Assembly: GCA_002633025.1 (NCBI GenBank)
Contig: NMRB01000117.1
Span: 1 to 64,000 of the forward strand
DNA length: 64,000 nucleotides
Reading direction: 5' to 3'
Source of the DNA: Notospermus geniculatus
Taxonomy: Eukaryota; Nemertea; Pilidiophora; Heteronemertea; Lineidae
Part shown: piece by piece, positions 36,729 through 48,844 of the stretch
How positions within the stretch are numbered: the stretch's first letter is position 1
How the letters are laid out: every line of letters starts with the position of its first letter
Made by a program: the position numbers and the translations under genes
Notes under the pieces: model-generated
The model's input: the letters and a program-made list of their open reading frames with translations, nothing else
Told to the model about the DNA's origin: nothing
Database searches by the model: none

Positions 36729-38543
36729 GAAGCGCTAATCTCACCTTTAAGGGGGCGAAGCTACTCCAGAGTGTCACCTAAATGGACCAGATTTCCCATC
36801 AGATAATCCACCCCCAGGATATGCCGAATCAATATTGAGGCCATTGAGGGCATCTTTTAGTGTCAACAGACAAGCTCCTGAGCACCACTTAACTCCACCA
36901 ATAATGTTACTACATGTCAAACTTCATGTCAAAAATGTCTCTGATCAGCCATTAAAATCGAAGAACAAGTCACAAACTATACTCTCAGCGAAGGGAGCGT
37001 GACTCGGGGTTGACGCTAAGTTGTTGCAATAGGCATTAGCAATGGTTGTTACATTTTGGACTGGGCATCTGACTGACTGAAGTGATTGCTACCTCATCAG
37101 ATTGAAGATGGAGGTACATTAACACCAATGCCGAATGGCAAAGACTGAATTTCTGATGCAGGAGCATTTTCCTTAAGTAAGCAATCACTGCCCAACAGCA
37201 TCCTCGCACCCAGGGTCTTCAGAACCGCTCCCCTCCTCGCACTTGTGACTTGACTGTAAACGACCTGGGGCCGTATGCACAAAACATCTTAAGTGTAAAA
37301 TTTCGCTTAACTTTTGTTTGGAACAATAGTTTAAGGGAAATTTTACACTTTATAGATGTTTTATGCATGGTGCCCGAGATTCTCAGGATGGGCCAACAGA
37401 GGCCAAGATGAAAGTTAATGAGATCATTTGTGAATCTGTTTGAGTTTCAAAATGCCCCACCCCATCAATGTCAAGATCTTTTCCAGCAACACGCAAATCG
37501 GGATCATGCACTTTTAAACAGGTCGCCGATTTTTGGTCACGGCATCACGACCTTCGCTACAGAGACAAATCCACAAACACTGTTTGATGTGTCTGTGTTT
37601 GTAGTGATTGACTCGTAACACACCAAGATCAATTGANGAAGCGCTAATCTCACCTTTAAGGGGGCGAAGCTACTCCAGAGTGTCACCTAAATGGACCAGA
37701 TTTCCCATCAGATAATCCACCCCCAGGATATGCCGAATCAATATTGAGGCCATTGAGGGCATCTTTTAGTGTCAACAGACAAGCTCCTGAGCACCACTTA
37801 ACTCCACCAATAATGTTACTACATGTCAAACTTCATGTCAAAAATGTCTCTGATCAGCCATTAAAATCGAAGAACAAGTCACAAACTATACTCTCAGCGA
37901 AGGGAGCGTGACTCGGGGTTGACGCTAAGTTGTTGCAATAGGCATTAGCAATGGCTGTTACATTTTGGACTGGGCATCTGACTGACTGAAGTGATTGCTA
38001 CCTCATCAGATAGTGTAGATGGAGGCACACCAATGCATGGCAAAGACTGAATTTCTGATGCAGGAGCATTTTCTTTAAGTATAAAGCATCACTGCCCAAC
38101 AGCATCCTGGCACCCAGGGTCTTCACAACTGCTCCCCTCCTCGCACTTATGACTTATGACTGTAAACGACCTGGGGCCTTATGCACAAAACATCTTAAGT
38201 GTAAAATTTCGCTTATCTTTTGTTTGGAACAATAGTTGAAGGGAAATTTTACACTTTATAGATGTTTTATGCATGACGCCTGAGATTCTCAGGATGGGCC
38301 AACAGAGGCCAAGATGAAAGTTAATGAGATCATTTGTGAATCTGTTTGAGTTGCAAAATGCCCCACCCCATCAATGTCGAGATCTTTTCCAGCAACACGC
38401 AAATCGGGATCATGCACTTTTAAACAGGTCGCCGATTTTTGGTCACGGCATCACGACCTTCGCTACAGAGACAAATCCACAAACATTGTTTGATGGTGTC
38501 TGTGTTTGTAGTGATTGACTCGTAACACACCAAGATCAATTGA
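36729..38543. repeat. Assembly duplication, about 907 bp x2 around one N
   Basis: 36729-37636 and 37638-38543 are near-identical direct copies that begin GAAGCGCTAATCTCACC and end CACCAAGATCAATTGA, with an N at 37637. Small indels (for example near 37103 against 38015) look allelic. Each copy contains one GGGCC-type MITE. Confidence 0.9.
37268..37375. mobile_element. Short foldback MITE, GGGCC family (second allele at 38174-38280)
   Basis: GGGCCGTATGCACAAAACATC at the left is the near complement of the right end. The arms continue with TTAAGTGTAAAATTTC and flank a loop of about 20 bases. The copy at 38174-38280 belongs to the duplicated haplotype and is not an independent insertion. Confidence 0.7.
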
Positions 38544-38652
38544 TTCAAAGTGAAACCAATTGATTGGAAGCTGATGGCGTTAGATTTGATAGGAGATCAT
38601 CGTGCCAGGCCACTTCCCTCAATCGCTAGTAACAAACGATCAATGTTCCCAG

Positions 38653-39000
38653 ACAAGCGGGCGATGGAAAAATGGTCAAATTGATTTTCTGGAGTTTATG
38701 ATCGTGCAACGGCTTGTCAATCTTTATCAAGTGAGGCATTTGAAAATCATTCTCAATCGTTGCCATGAAAACCGATATCATTTTTCACCTCGTTTGAGCG
38801 AGTGGTTTCTTGATGACGTTAGAAATGCCAAAGATGCTACTCAATGGTTACAAAGGTGGAACACTTTAGTTGGGCTGTGTTGTATTAAGTTTCCTTTTCA
38901 AGAAATACTCAAGCATCTCGAATGCTTCGGTCTAAAGAGTTACGATGTCACATCACAGAGGAAGCAGGCGAAAAATGATAATGTTGCAGCATCTGAGGAG
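38653..39000 (+). CDS. Internal exon, 116 codons, protein not recognised
   Basis: An AG acceptor (ATGTTCCCAG, ending 38652) and a perfect donor GAG|GTAAGT at 39001 bracket 348 nt, exactly 116 codons in phase 0. The frame starts TSGRWKNGQIDFLEF and continues through LVNLYQVRHLKIILNRC and LSEWFLDDVRNAKDATQWL to NVAASEE. It looks alpha-helical and soluble, with no signal peptide or membrane segment. The conserved-looking FLEF, LNRCHENRYHF and QWLQRW stretches do not match a family I can name. The frame is closed by a stop at 38590-38592, upstream of the acceptor, and by TAA 11 codons past the donor. This is the most gene-like stretch in the window. Confidence 0.6.
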
Positions 39001-40300
39001 GTAAGTAGCGCAGACATTCTGTTAGGTTGTTAAGGATGACAAAAAATTTTATTCCGTAAAACTTTCAAGTGTTTTAGCAATCTGTGCTATCACATTCTAT
39101 ACGGTTCTTATCATCTACCAGAAGTTAATTATACCCTTTAAGTTATGGTTGCAGATCTTACAAAAGGTTGGGATAAAGAGATTTGCTCCATTTTTGTTCA
39201 AAATCTGGGAAGATACCATAACCACAAGGAGTTAATCCTCAAAATTTAAATCTAATTTCCACATAATTTTGTTGATAAGAAGCTGTCCAAAATGATGCGA
39301 TACACGAAATCGATTTGACAGCACGGGAGGACTACTCACCGCAGTATCTACGAAACACGCTGCGGATGAACAAATTGATCAGCTGGTAAAGACATCCGCA
39401 ATGTGTCGTCATTAGGATGTGATGGATTGTGGGTAATGAAGACATCTTTGTCATGATTCAGTCTGATAAACGTGGAAACAATTTCTGTATGTCCAGCGAG
39501 GACAGGAATACTAATCATAAGGTGGCTTCCAAAGAAAACAAAGCAGAGACTTTTTCTCTTCTGAATATTCACCCTAACAGGTTGCAAGGTCGAATTTTTT
39601 TCCGAATCACGGGCAAAGAAGGGGTTAAATATGTGCATGCTGAGTAAGAGGACTAATTGGGTTGCTGTACAAAACGTTCAATAATCTCTGTTTGTTGTTC
39701 ACAAGGTGTTTGTCCACAGTAAAGCTTGGATATTTTTTTGTAAGCCAAGTGTTTGCATTGGTTTGTCAGGTAAAGTGTAAACATGTGCATGTGTGGGTGA
39801 CTGGCCAAGTCAGGACAGAACTGTCCTGACACGTCATGAAAATATTATACAATATGGTTTCACAGTAATGCACCAAGATTGTAGTAGATAAGTTAAATGA
39901 CAACCCATATGACCAGTTGAAAATGGTCACATATAATTTGTACAAGGACAAAGTTTTGTTGAAGACGAGTTGAAATTTCACCCCCACTGTCTTGGAAGAT
40001 GTTTTGTGTTTTATCACCTGCAGTACAACAAACATGCATTGAGAAAAAAAGATGAAAATGAAGCCAGCCCCGTGTTAAAAATCAAAGCCCCTAATTGTCT
40101 CTGTCATTGTTTAATAGGGTAATATAGAGAGAGTGATCTTCCTTTGATGTACTTGTGAAGGTTATAGAAGGTGTGCAAAGATCAAACGAAAACAAGACAC
40201 TAGAATTATACCGAGTGGAGGATTACATGATAAAATCAATGATCGTTTCACAATGCCAGTAAAAAACAACTGAATTGTCATCAGTTTTGTCAGCATGTCA
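39001..40300. other. Probable intron downstream of the exon at 38653-39000
   Basis: Starts with GTAAGT; I could not find the next exon with confidence. It contains the short inverted repeat at 39809-39830. Confidence 0.35.
39809..39830. repeat. 22-bp inverted repeat
   Basis: GTCAGGACAG and CTGTCCTGAC form perfect 10-base arms around AA. Possible protein-binding dyad or small hairpin; no known motif is matched exactly. Confidence 0.55.
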
Positions 40301-40427
40301 CATGCTGAGGATTCAGGACCTCTTTGCCTTCACTCACTCCCAACATCACAATGCACCATCCGTATAATATGAAGTTACAATATGCGGTGAAAAGGAGCGA
40401 GGAAAAGAACCCCTGATTACCTCAGAT
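40301..40427. mobile_element. 9-bp-TSD MITE, copy 4
   Basis: Left end CATGCTGAGGATTCAGGACC, right end AACCCCTGATTACCTCAGAT, with the shared GGAGCGAG block. Flanking 9-mers AGCATGTCA (40292-40300) and ACTATGTCA (40428-40436) match at 7 of 9. Its right end is also the start of the assembly duplication at 40405. Confidence 0.7.
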
Positions 40428-42196
40428 ACTATGTCAAGTGATATTGGGATCCTAATACTAATCGTACTGGTCTTAAATTACTCTGTTCCTTGTTCTGTTA
40501 TACTTTAGTTTTTAGAAAGTGAGTTAAAAAGAGGAAAAAAGAGTTAAGATTCAACAAATCTTCCTCAAATTGCAGCACTTGTCTGGGGATCCCTCATAAC
40601 TTGGTTGGATTATATTTCATTCTTTTATCGATTTTAACAGTACAACATCTTTTTCATTGCACTTCAGGGGAGCATCACCATGCTATTCAAAGATTAAGAT
40701 AGACAGACTCGGGGTCTATTGAGTGTCACAAATGTAACCTTAAACTCCACTCTCAATATGTTGGTAAGCAGCACTGAAGGCATCCATGAGGAGATTGGTT
40801 GGCCAATATTACTGTTGCAAGATTATTACTGACGTGAAATAATGGAACAAAATTCTTCATCAGATGAGAAAATGTTTCATAAGCTGCAAAAAATTTGAGA
40901 CTTTTGCAATCTGCATTATGAATTTCCGTCTACCTAAGAAATTGTCACGACGTACTAGTCATTAACTGAAGAAATATTGTTCCTAATACGCATTTCTTTT
41001 CCAAAAAGAATAAGATTTTTTTGTCGAAAATTCAGGCTCTTCTACACTGAGTCATGCAGGTACGCATAACCACCATCTTGCTATCTTTTTATGTCTCATG
41101 GTTTAGAATGTACGACCACCAAATCTCTTCCATGCACAGCACGACAGTACCTTTTTTTACTAAAGTACGAGCCATTTTATCCATCAATTAACCACGCCAG
41201 CAATGCATTTCAGCTACATTTTTTATGCAAAGACAGAAAGCAACTTCAAGGTTTCCATCCCTAATGGATCCAATCGAGAGACTGACATTCTGAAAGATTT
41301 NAAGAACCCCTGATTACCTCAGATACTATGTCAAGTGATATTGGGATCCTAATACTAATCGTACTGGTCTTAAATTACTCTGTTCCTTGTTCTGTTATAC
41401 TTTAGTTTTTAGAAAGTGAGTTAAAAAGAGGAAAAAAGAGTTAAGATTCAACAAATCTTCCTCAAATTGCAGCACTTGTCTGGGGATCCCTCATAACTTG
41501 GTTGGATTATATTTCATTCTTTTATCGATTTTAACAGTACAACATCTTTTTCATAGCACTTCAGGGGAGCATCACCATGCTATTCAAAGATTAAGATAGA
41601 CAGACTCGGGGTCTATTGAGTGTCACAAATGTAACCTTAAACTCCACTCTCAATATGTTGGTAAGCAGCACTGAAGGCATCCATGAGGAGATTGGTTGGC
41701 CGATATTACTGTTGCAAGATTATTACTGACGTGAAATAATGGAACAAAATTCTTCATCAGATGAGAAAATGTTTCATAAGCTGCAAAAAATTTGAGACTT
41801 TTGCAATCTGCATTATGAATTTCCGTCTACCTAAGAAATTGTCACGACGTACTAGTCATTAACAGAAGAAATATTGTTCATAAGACACCTTTCTTTTCCA
41901 AAAAGAATAAGATTTTTTGTCGAAAATTCAGGCTCTTCCACACTGAGTCATGCAGGTACCCATAACCACCATCTTGCTATCTTTTTATGTCTCATGGTTT
42001 AGAATGTACGACCACCAAATCTCTTCCACGCACAGCACGACAGTACCTTTTTTTACTAAAGTACGAGCCATTTTATCCATCAATTAACCATGCCAGCAAT
42101 GCATTTCAGCTACATTTTTTATGCAAAGACAGAAAGCAACTTCAAGGTTTCCATCCCTAATGGATCCAATTGAGAGACTGACATTCTGAAAGATTT
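40405..42196. repeat. Assembly duplication, about 896 bp x2 around one N
   Basis: 40405-41300 and 41302-42196 are near-identical, begin AAGAACCCCTGATTACC and end GACATTCTGAAAGATTT, with an N at 41301. The few differences look allelic. No gene is recognised inside. Confidence 0.9.
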
Positions 42197-42605
42197 GGTG
42201 TCTAATGGAAACAATTTGATGAGCAAACACGTGGTCTCGAGTTTCCATTCTTAATATAGAATTCTTTTCGGCTTTCTTGAGGGATGACAACAGAAAAAGG
42301 CATGGATAGGAAGACGTAGGAGGGTAGACGCCAGGATCACGGATCAGGTGATGTAATGTCAAGTAAAAGTCATTCTCACAGCACTGTCAGCTATCAGTTG
42401 TATTGGTAATCTTTACCCGACCCTAACATTTGGGGTGAGTCAATATGGGGTGACCATGCATTGATGGGCATGGGATGAAGTAGATATTTAGCTTAGTGGC
42501 GTATTTCTCTCATAGAGGCTCGTCCCCTCTGTAGGAAGTTCACAATCCTTCTGAGCTGGGAACACAGTTTAGATTTGTACATGTATATGTTCCAGATGGA
42601 ATAGG
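42197..42605. other. No recognisable gene
   Basis: Unassigned spacer before the SINE fragment. Confidence 0.35.
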
Positions 42606-42795
42606 ATCTGTCAGTGAGTTGATCAATAGGTGTCACTACGGCCCAATTCAATGCATAGAGCGGACCCATTCATTCTTGATCGAGCACCAATCATGTGGAT
42701 TTTCCTGTGTATTTTGGTCCGCTAGAACTTTGCTGCCATCTTTTGGCAATACGCACGGCTGACTGCTCCTATTATTCCGATGTTTTCCGCATTGG
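42606..42795 (+). mobile_element. SINE body fragment, plus strand
   Basis: Runs CTGTCAGTGAGTTGATCAAT, GGTGTCACTACGGCCCAATT, GCCATCTTTTGGCAATACGC and GGCTGACTGCTCCTATT. These are the complement of 3553-3720 in the SINE at 3505-3822. The tRNA-like head is missing or unrecognisable, and the tail is degraded after about 42780. Confidence 0.7.
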
Positions 42796-43359
42796 GAAAA
42801 GAACCATTGACATGAAATGCTGAGGATGTAATGGAACCTGTTAGTGTCCTCTCCATGCTCTGCATATTACTTAAATCAGGTATGACAAGAAAAGAAGCAA
42901 CTGAACATCCCTAGATCTATTGAAAACACTGAGCACATCATGTCATCTTCATGCTAGTTAAACCCAATTAATAAGTTGAAATTAATGCAATATACCAGTG
43001 ACAACTGATTAAAACTAATGAGCAGTATCCATTATCCAGTTCACGATTTTCAAGAAAGATCGACGTCAATTGCATGATCCGCTCGATTCGGAGTGGATGA
43101 TGGTATATGGGAACATTATTCAGAATATTCATCATTTTCACTAATTGCTATTTAATCAACTAATTAAGTGACAATTTTTGTCAAAAATTTTGCTATGGTT
43201 ATGGGAAGCGTTTTCTTCCAGATCATTTCTGAATAGGCTATTTCTGCCTTGCCTTGTTGGAGAAATGGTCACACTAGAAAGTGCACCACAAATGAAAGAT
43301 TCTTTTTTTTTGTTTTCAAATGAAAGGGAACTATGATATGAAGAGAAACTGAGTTTGAG

Positions 43360-43483
43360 CATCCTAAGGAAATCAGGGCTTCTTCATGCTTATTCCCTCC
43401 GTCACTGCACATCAAAGCCAAGAAAATTTGCATGCAGTGGCAGAGGGAGCGAGCACTGCAAACCCCTGATAATCCCCAGGATG
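43360..43483. mobile_element. 9-bp-TSD MITE, copy 5
   Basis: Begins CATCCTAAGGAAATCAGGGC and ends CCCCTGATAATCCCCAGGATG-type sequence, with CCCTCCGTCACTGCA and TGCAGTGGCAGAGGGAGCG as inner arms. Flanking 9-mers GAGTTTGAG (43351-43359) and GAATTTAAG (43484-43492) match at 7 of 9. Confidence 0.75.
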
Positions 43484-43492
43484 GAATTTAAG

Positions 43493-44913
43493 GCGATCCT
43501 GTGCCATCTGAATGAAAGTTATCTGCATGAAGGAAGGTTTTGAGTAACATAGTTCATTGCCACCCCCACCCCCTCCCAGCTTGGCTTGTACAATGTTCAT
43601 ACCATATTCTATCATATTTGATCGCAGAATTGCTGCATTTTGAATTTCTCTATAGTATGAGTAGGCATCTAGTCTACTATTCTATACTACTACTAATGCA
43701 CCAGCCATCATAATGACCATCCAGCATATGTTACCCCTTTATTTTCCACATATGATGTTCATGATACACTCCATACATGGTAACATCTTGTCTGACCCAT
43801 GATTATTACATACATCTCCGATAAGCTTGTCACACTAACACACAATTATTGCACAATACACCTGATCACACCTTGCTGCAAGAATGCCAGGGTAAAGCTT
43901 TGAACAGCACTAACAAAAACATTGATGGAAAAGATTGAAAGGGGTCACCCATTCCCTGAGGGAAGGGAAAAAGTGCACATTTTAACACTTTTTGCATCTG
44001 AATATTCATTCTTCCTGTTATTTCTGTTCCAAATAAAGTCTCCACTTGAATCTTCTTCCACTTAAATCTTTTGTAACGAACAGAAGATCCAAAAACTCAA
44101 AGGAAAAGCAACAAATTGAAGATGATGGGCCTATAATTCATTTAAGACACCCAAGACAAATTCTCTTTGATACAGGTAGGCTGTTGAATTGTTGATGATA
44201 CCTCAGGCATGTCAGGTGTAGGAAGACCACAATAGCAGAATAGTGAACACCTTCAGCAGAGGGTAGAGTGCCAGATTAGGCTTGAGTTAAGCAAGGATTA
44301 CCTCCAGTTAAATCCAATCTCAACTCTTTCACTTTGACTGCATGACTTTGATTACTGGACAAAGGACAGTCAGGTGGTATTGCATTGGTTTGCATTGGTT
44401 GAACAACCAAAGGTATGTGGATAAAGGGGAACATTTTTAATTGTTTTCATTCATGGAAAATGGTTTTTGGCTTGTTGTTGTATTCCACAACAGACCTACG
44501 GCCAGACCACAGTAAGGCCCCAAATACTGGGAAGCTACAAAATTCACTCATGGCAGTGGCCAATCCTGTAAACATAGGATTAGAAACAGAAACCAGGGGT
44601 AAAGACAGCTGTGGCAATATGTATGTTAGAGCAAATACTCAACGATTTCATCAAATTGAAAGCCAAACACCAAAGGCATAGTGATATACAGTGTAGGCCT
44701 ATTAATAAGAATTTCCAGTAAAACTGGATGTTGCAGCTTCTGAAGCTATCCAGAATAGAAGGTCTAAATCCATAGCCCTTAACTCATGCAACACACCATA
44801 ATACATCATAAGCTGGTGAATCATACAGCATATGCCTTATTATGTAATGATTATACAAATGTTGGTATCAGCTGGAACTGGTAGACAAAGAGGCTACCTG
44901 AACTAAACAATCT
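43493..44913. other. No firm gene
   Basis: Unassigned. The plus-strand ORF at 44415-44681 has no recognisable motif. A 12-bp doublet (GCATTGGTTTGCATTGGTTT) lies near 44381. Confidence 0.35.
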
Positions 44914-45023
44914 GGGGCCTGTTTCATAAAGTGACTTTAAGCTAATGGTACCATTAACTTCAATGCATTTTCCATTTGTTTAAAGGTACCATTAGCTTAA
45001 AGTCACTTCATGAAACAGGCCCC
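44914..45023. mobile_element. Short foldback MITE, GGGCC family, 110 bp
   Basis: Left arm GGGGCCTGTTTCATAAAGTG and onward to GCTAATGGTACC. The right arm is its near-exact complement, ending ATGAAACAGGCCCC. Arms of about 39 bp close on a loop of about 30 bases. The high arm identity suggests recent activity. Confidence 0.8.
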
Positions 45024-46290
45024 TGGAAATGAGGTAAAAATCCTCCTCATCCACCCAAAATAGCTAATTCTGAAGCCCAGTTTTATATTCGGGTCCGACA
45101 TTTGTTGACTTGAATTCAACTTGAAACCGATTCAACTATCACTGTGGTAGCATGGGCATAAAGCAAGCAAACTTCTGCACTTATGGATAGTACAAGAACA
45201 CTGAGAAGGTCACAGCAATTATTTTGGTATCACATTGTATATCACTATTGATGGGGGGAGTTATCCCTTTTGTTACAGAATATGAGGACATAATTGCCTA
45301 GGAAATCAGGGGTCAGCATCTGATCATGATGGTCTAATTATGACAACCTAAGCCTTGTGTCATGCTTAATTACAAATCACCATCATAAAACACATCCACA
45401 AAACCTGTCCCATTTTCCCCAAGTATGAGGTTATAGTTTTTCAAATGAACTACAGTCATGTAGGTAGAAATTTGAAGAATTTGTCAAAGTAAATAATAAG
45501 TGTCAACAGTATTTATCATTTCATATTCATTGTCAATGCTAAATACAGTGTGTGTCACTTTGTACTACAAGAGCGGATGACCCAACTAATTTTAGTGGGT
45601 TTGTTCGTAATGCCATCTAAAGATTAGGGAACGGAAAGGTCTACTAAATAATGAAGTCTGGTCCCTTTCAACCTAATTAGCTTCCAGCACCATCAACATT
45701 TGATAAGACACCATCAACATTTGATAAGAATGAATCAGGGTTGGAAAAGGATGACATGCCAAAACCTAAGAGCATCACATCAAATGAGCATTCTCACAAC
45801 TGTTACTGAATAAAATATGGGCCAAAATATGTATCAGATTCACTTAATGGCAACAGGCCTACATTGCAGTACCAAAAAAAAGATGAAAATGTTGGAGATT
45901 ATTGGAGTGAGAGTGCAACCACCGATTCGATCACCTGATTTGGTTATCATACCAAAACACAAGTCCTGATCAGATCACGGCCATAAGAAAGTGAAATAAT
46001 ATATAAACTCAAAGAAAAAACACCAAGGTTTTTACACATATTCACTTCAAAATCACCTCAATTGTCAACCCAAGGCGTTTTTGTGCACTCCACAGTGGTG
46101 GGGACTATAGATTGTGTGAGTACAATGCATACAGAGAATAGCCATGCACCACACCAGTATCCAAGAAGTGAACCACGTGTGGTGAATCACCACCGAGTTC
46201 TACTGTAAACAGATGGAGAAATTTGACAAAAATTTCACAGAAGGACACAATAAGGATATTGGGATGATATCAGAAATGAAAAGGACCTAC
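45024..46290. other. No recognisable gene
   Basis: Unassigned. It includes a 21-bp doublet (CACCATCAACATTTGATAAGA) around 45690-45730 and a small hairpin near 45580-45601. Confidence 0.35.
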
Positions 46291-46329
46291 CTTCACCCCA
46301 GGATGAAGTAAACCATGGCTCTGGTAACC
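46291..46329 (-). CDS. Weak candidate micro-exon
   Basis: On the minus strand, an ATGTGAACAG acceptor and a GTAGGT donor enclose 39 nt reading GYQSHGLLHPGVK in phase 0. Phase and His/Gln content agree with the minus-strand exons at 20 and 23 kb, but such a short stretch arises easily by chance. It is listed only as part of that gene model. Confidence 0.2.
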
Positions 46330-46753
46330 CTGTTCACATAAGCTAAACATCACTACCAGAGTTCGAACAACAAATGGGGTCGTTTCAGCACAGGCCACCA
46401 TATGGGGGTCATCTCAGTGGGCACTCATGCATAGTGAAAGGTTTATTCTTCGATTGGGTAAGGGGGTTTACAATGTGATGTGTGAGGTAATTTGGCAGGT
46501 GTTGGGCAAGGAACAAAAGGTTAAATTGTGCCTGAGGATTGATTGTTAAAACCACCATATATCTTCTATTACTCGGTAAACCAATATTCTCAGTCTGCCT
46601 TGCTGTGTTTTTCTAGACTTCAGAAACTGAGTGCTATGAAAATATGGTCTTCTATGCTATTTTACACTTAACCTAAATTCTTTAAAATTTGCTCAGTGGT
46701 GTGACCGGGTAGGCCCAGAGCTGAGTATAGTGTAATAAAAGAATGAGGAACGA

Positions 46754-46872
46754 GTTTAGAATCCCCGACCAGTGTCCAAAAAAAGGTCATCGATTGACGG
46801 AATAAGCCGCATTGTACAATAGGATTTCCATTGTGCCATGGAGTAACGTCACTTCCGATCGGGGATTCTGAA
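46754..46872. mobile_element. Short MITE with GTTYAGAATCCCCGA ends
   Basis: GTTTAGAATCCCCGACC at the left and the complement GTTCAGAATCCCCGATC at the right match at 15 of 17 bases and lie about 120 bp apart. The interior has little further pairing. No clear target duplication was found. Confidence 0.6.
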
Positions 46873-48299
46873 CTTTAGCCAAGAATGACATTGAGTGTCA
46901 AAAAACTGGTGCAAAAACAGGGGAAAGTTAATTAACAGAAATGGCTTTAACTAAGGCAATTTTTATTTTCTTGGGTCAGTTGGTTCAATTACTTCCCATT
47001 ATTCTTTGAAATATTGATATTTTTAGAAGTGTTGTCATTTGGGTATATTGTTACTTGGCTTTTCTTGTGTTTCACAGGAATTCACTTTGCCAGCAGGGCC
47101 AGTGATCATTCTATAGCATGTACACATGTACTGGAATATACGTGGGAGGCCATGCTTCCCACATAAAAGGAAAATTTAATAAGATTTTCATCTATTACAA
47201 GGGAAACAAACTAGAATTTAATTAGCTTCCCACTGAATTGACATGCATCTTCAAGGCAAGAAGAAGATCAAATTGCTTGATATATTAATTACCTGAAAAT
47301 TAAACTGATCTTATATTCACGATAAAAATCATCAAAGGCATTCTACAGACATAGAAGAGACTGATCGGGCAAAAAAAATGTTTGTAATCAATAGTTGGAT
47401 GATTTCCGGGTGTGATGGTTACTATTAGTTCAAAGATCTATTAACCGGTAGCCCGAGGGCTGTAGACACTGAGTGCCTTTTTTATCATCTATGATGGTTA
47501 TTTTCACATCGTATGTGTCATTTTAGAAAGCTGTCAAATGGAATGGAAATGTAAGGACTATTGGCAGATGAGACAATTTTTAAAATGGTGTGAAAATGAT
47601 GGCTTTTTTGATGAAAACTCTGGTAAAGGAAAATAATCTTCCTTCACCAAAAAGGCCATGGGAGAAGATTTCAAATTCTATGAATTTAACACTGTTGATG
47701 ATTTCAAAATTGAAGTGAATTTTACATGGGTTTTGAAGTTCAAATATGACATTGTCCATATCAAATGTCAGACATATTTTGTTGAAAGATATTGGTTGAA
47801 GTAGAGAAGTTACTCATTGACTTCTGACATTTCCCCAGAACAATTTAAGGACGGTGAAATCAGATGCAATTTTCTCTCATGAAGCATAGCAAACCAGGAC
47901 TAGAAGCATACTACTTCATTACCATAATTATCCCGTTCATACCCCATTATCAATAACTAGGTTATTCTCGAAATAAAACATACAAAGACCTTTCACCTCC
48001 ATGTGAAAATCACAGATAATTATTTGACTTTCATTAGGTGGATTTGGAGAGCTGCTTATGCCCAAGACCAACCAAAACATGCACTGTTGTTAGCACAGCA
48101 ACACAAAAGCTGAACTCACACGAAAACCAAACCACCTTAGACAAATATGGCCATATTTGTGAAAGCAGAACACAAGTTTGGACGAAAGAACAGAGTTGTT
48201 TGGGATTCCAGACAAATTTAGGGTGGAACTGACGACTCATTCTTTCAGACTGGTGTGTATGACTATGAGACCAAGCAATATGACTAAAGCAGGGAGACA
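46873..48299. other. No recognisable gene
   Basis: Unassigned AT-rich DNA. A 127-codon minus-strand ORF (48034-48417) overlaps the SINE that follows and is not considered a gene. Confidence 0.35.
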
Positions 48300-48530
48300 T
48301 AGGCCCGTTCAAATATTGAATCAAGAACTGGGCGACTATGGCAACATAAGCTCTATTAAACATGACAAAAGCAGGAAGAAACCAGAGTGCCCACAGAAAA
48401 CTTTTAAAGAAAGTCATCCTCTCTCACATGATTATGAAGAGTGAGGTTGACTAGAGATTGAACCCAGAACCTCAGAGGTGACCAGCAGCGAGCTGTGCCA
48501 CGATGACAGCCCAACACACAGGCTCACCCA
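48300..48530 (-). mobile_element. tRNA-derived SINE, shorter form
   Basis: On the minus strand the head has box A (TGGCACAGCTCG) and box B (GGTTCAATCTC, complement of 48454-48464). It is preceded by GGGCTGTCA and CACCTCTGAGGTTCTGGG, which also occur in the 3.7-kb SINE. The tail motif (complement of about 48371-48400, AGTTTTCTGTGGGCACTCTGG then TTTCTTCC) follows without the long body seen at 3553-3740. Confidence 0.65.
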
Positions 48531-48844
48531 CCATATACTTCTCATGACAATGTACATGTACATGTACGTGTACATAAAGAAGTGGTTAAAGTTATCGTTA
48601 GTTTCTCAGTTGATAAGTAGCACCTTCTAAATCACAGCTGGGTCTATTTACAAGACATAAGGCCCATTGATAAACATTCAAGGTTGCTATCAGATCACCG
48701 ATCGAAGATTGATGGAGAATTGATAAACTATCTCTGTTCAACTATCTCTGTTTGCTAAAAACTGGCTACCTAGCGTAGCTATCTATAGGACACTGAATCA
48801 AAGAGTTTCCAACCTGCTGCAGGAAGCAATAGCATAAGAAGTAC

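Noticed and set aside
36751-36783. 33-nt minus-strand stretch VTLWSSFAPLK between AG and GTGAGA
   Set aside because: Too short; weak acceptor; one of many such chance stretches in a scan of this size.
34256-42196. Biological segmental tandem duplications
   Set aside because: Each pair abuts exactly one N and differs at allele-like levels, so assembly artefact is far more likely.
32806-43483. CRISPR-like array interpretation of regularly related repeats
   Set aside because: The copies are kilobases apart, have inverted-repeat ends and target duplications, and the genome is eukaryotic; they are MITEs.
48034-48417. 127-codon hydrophobic minus-strand ORF
   Set aside because: Overlaps the SINE at 48300-48530; hydrophobicity reflects T-rich DNA.
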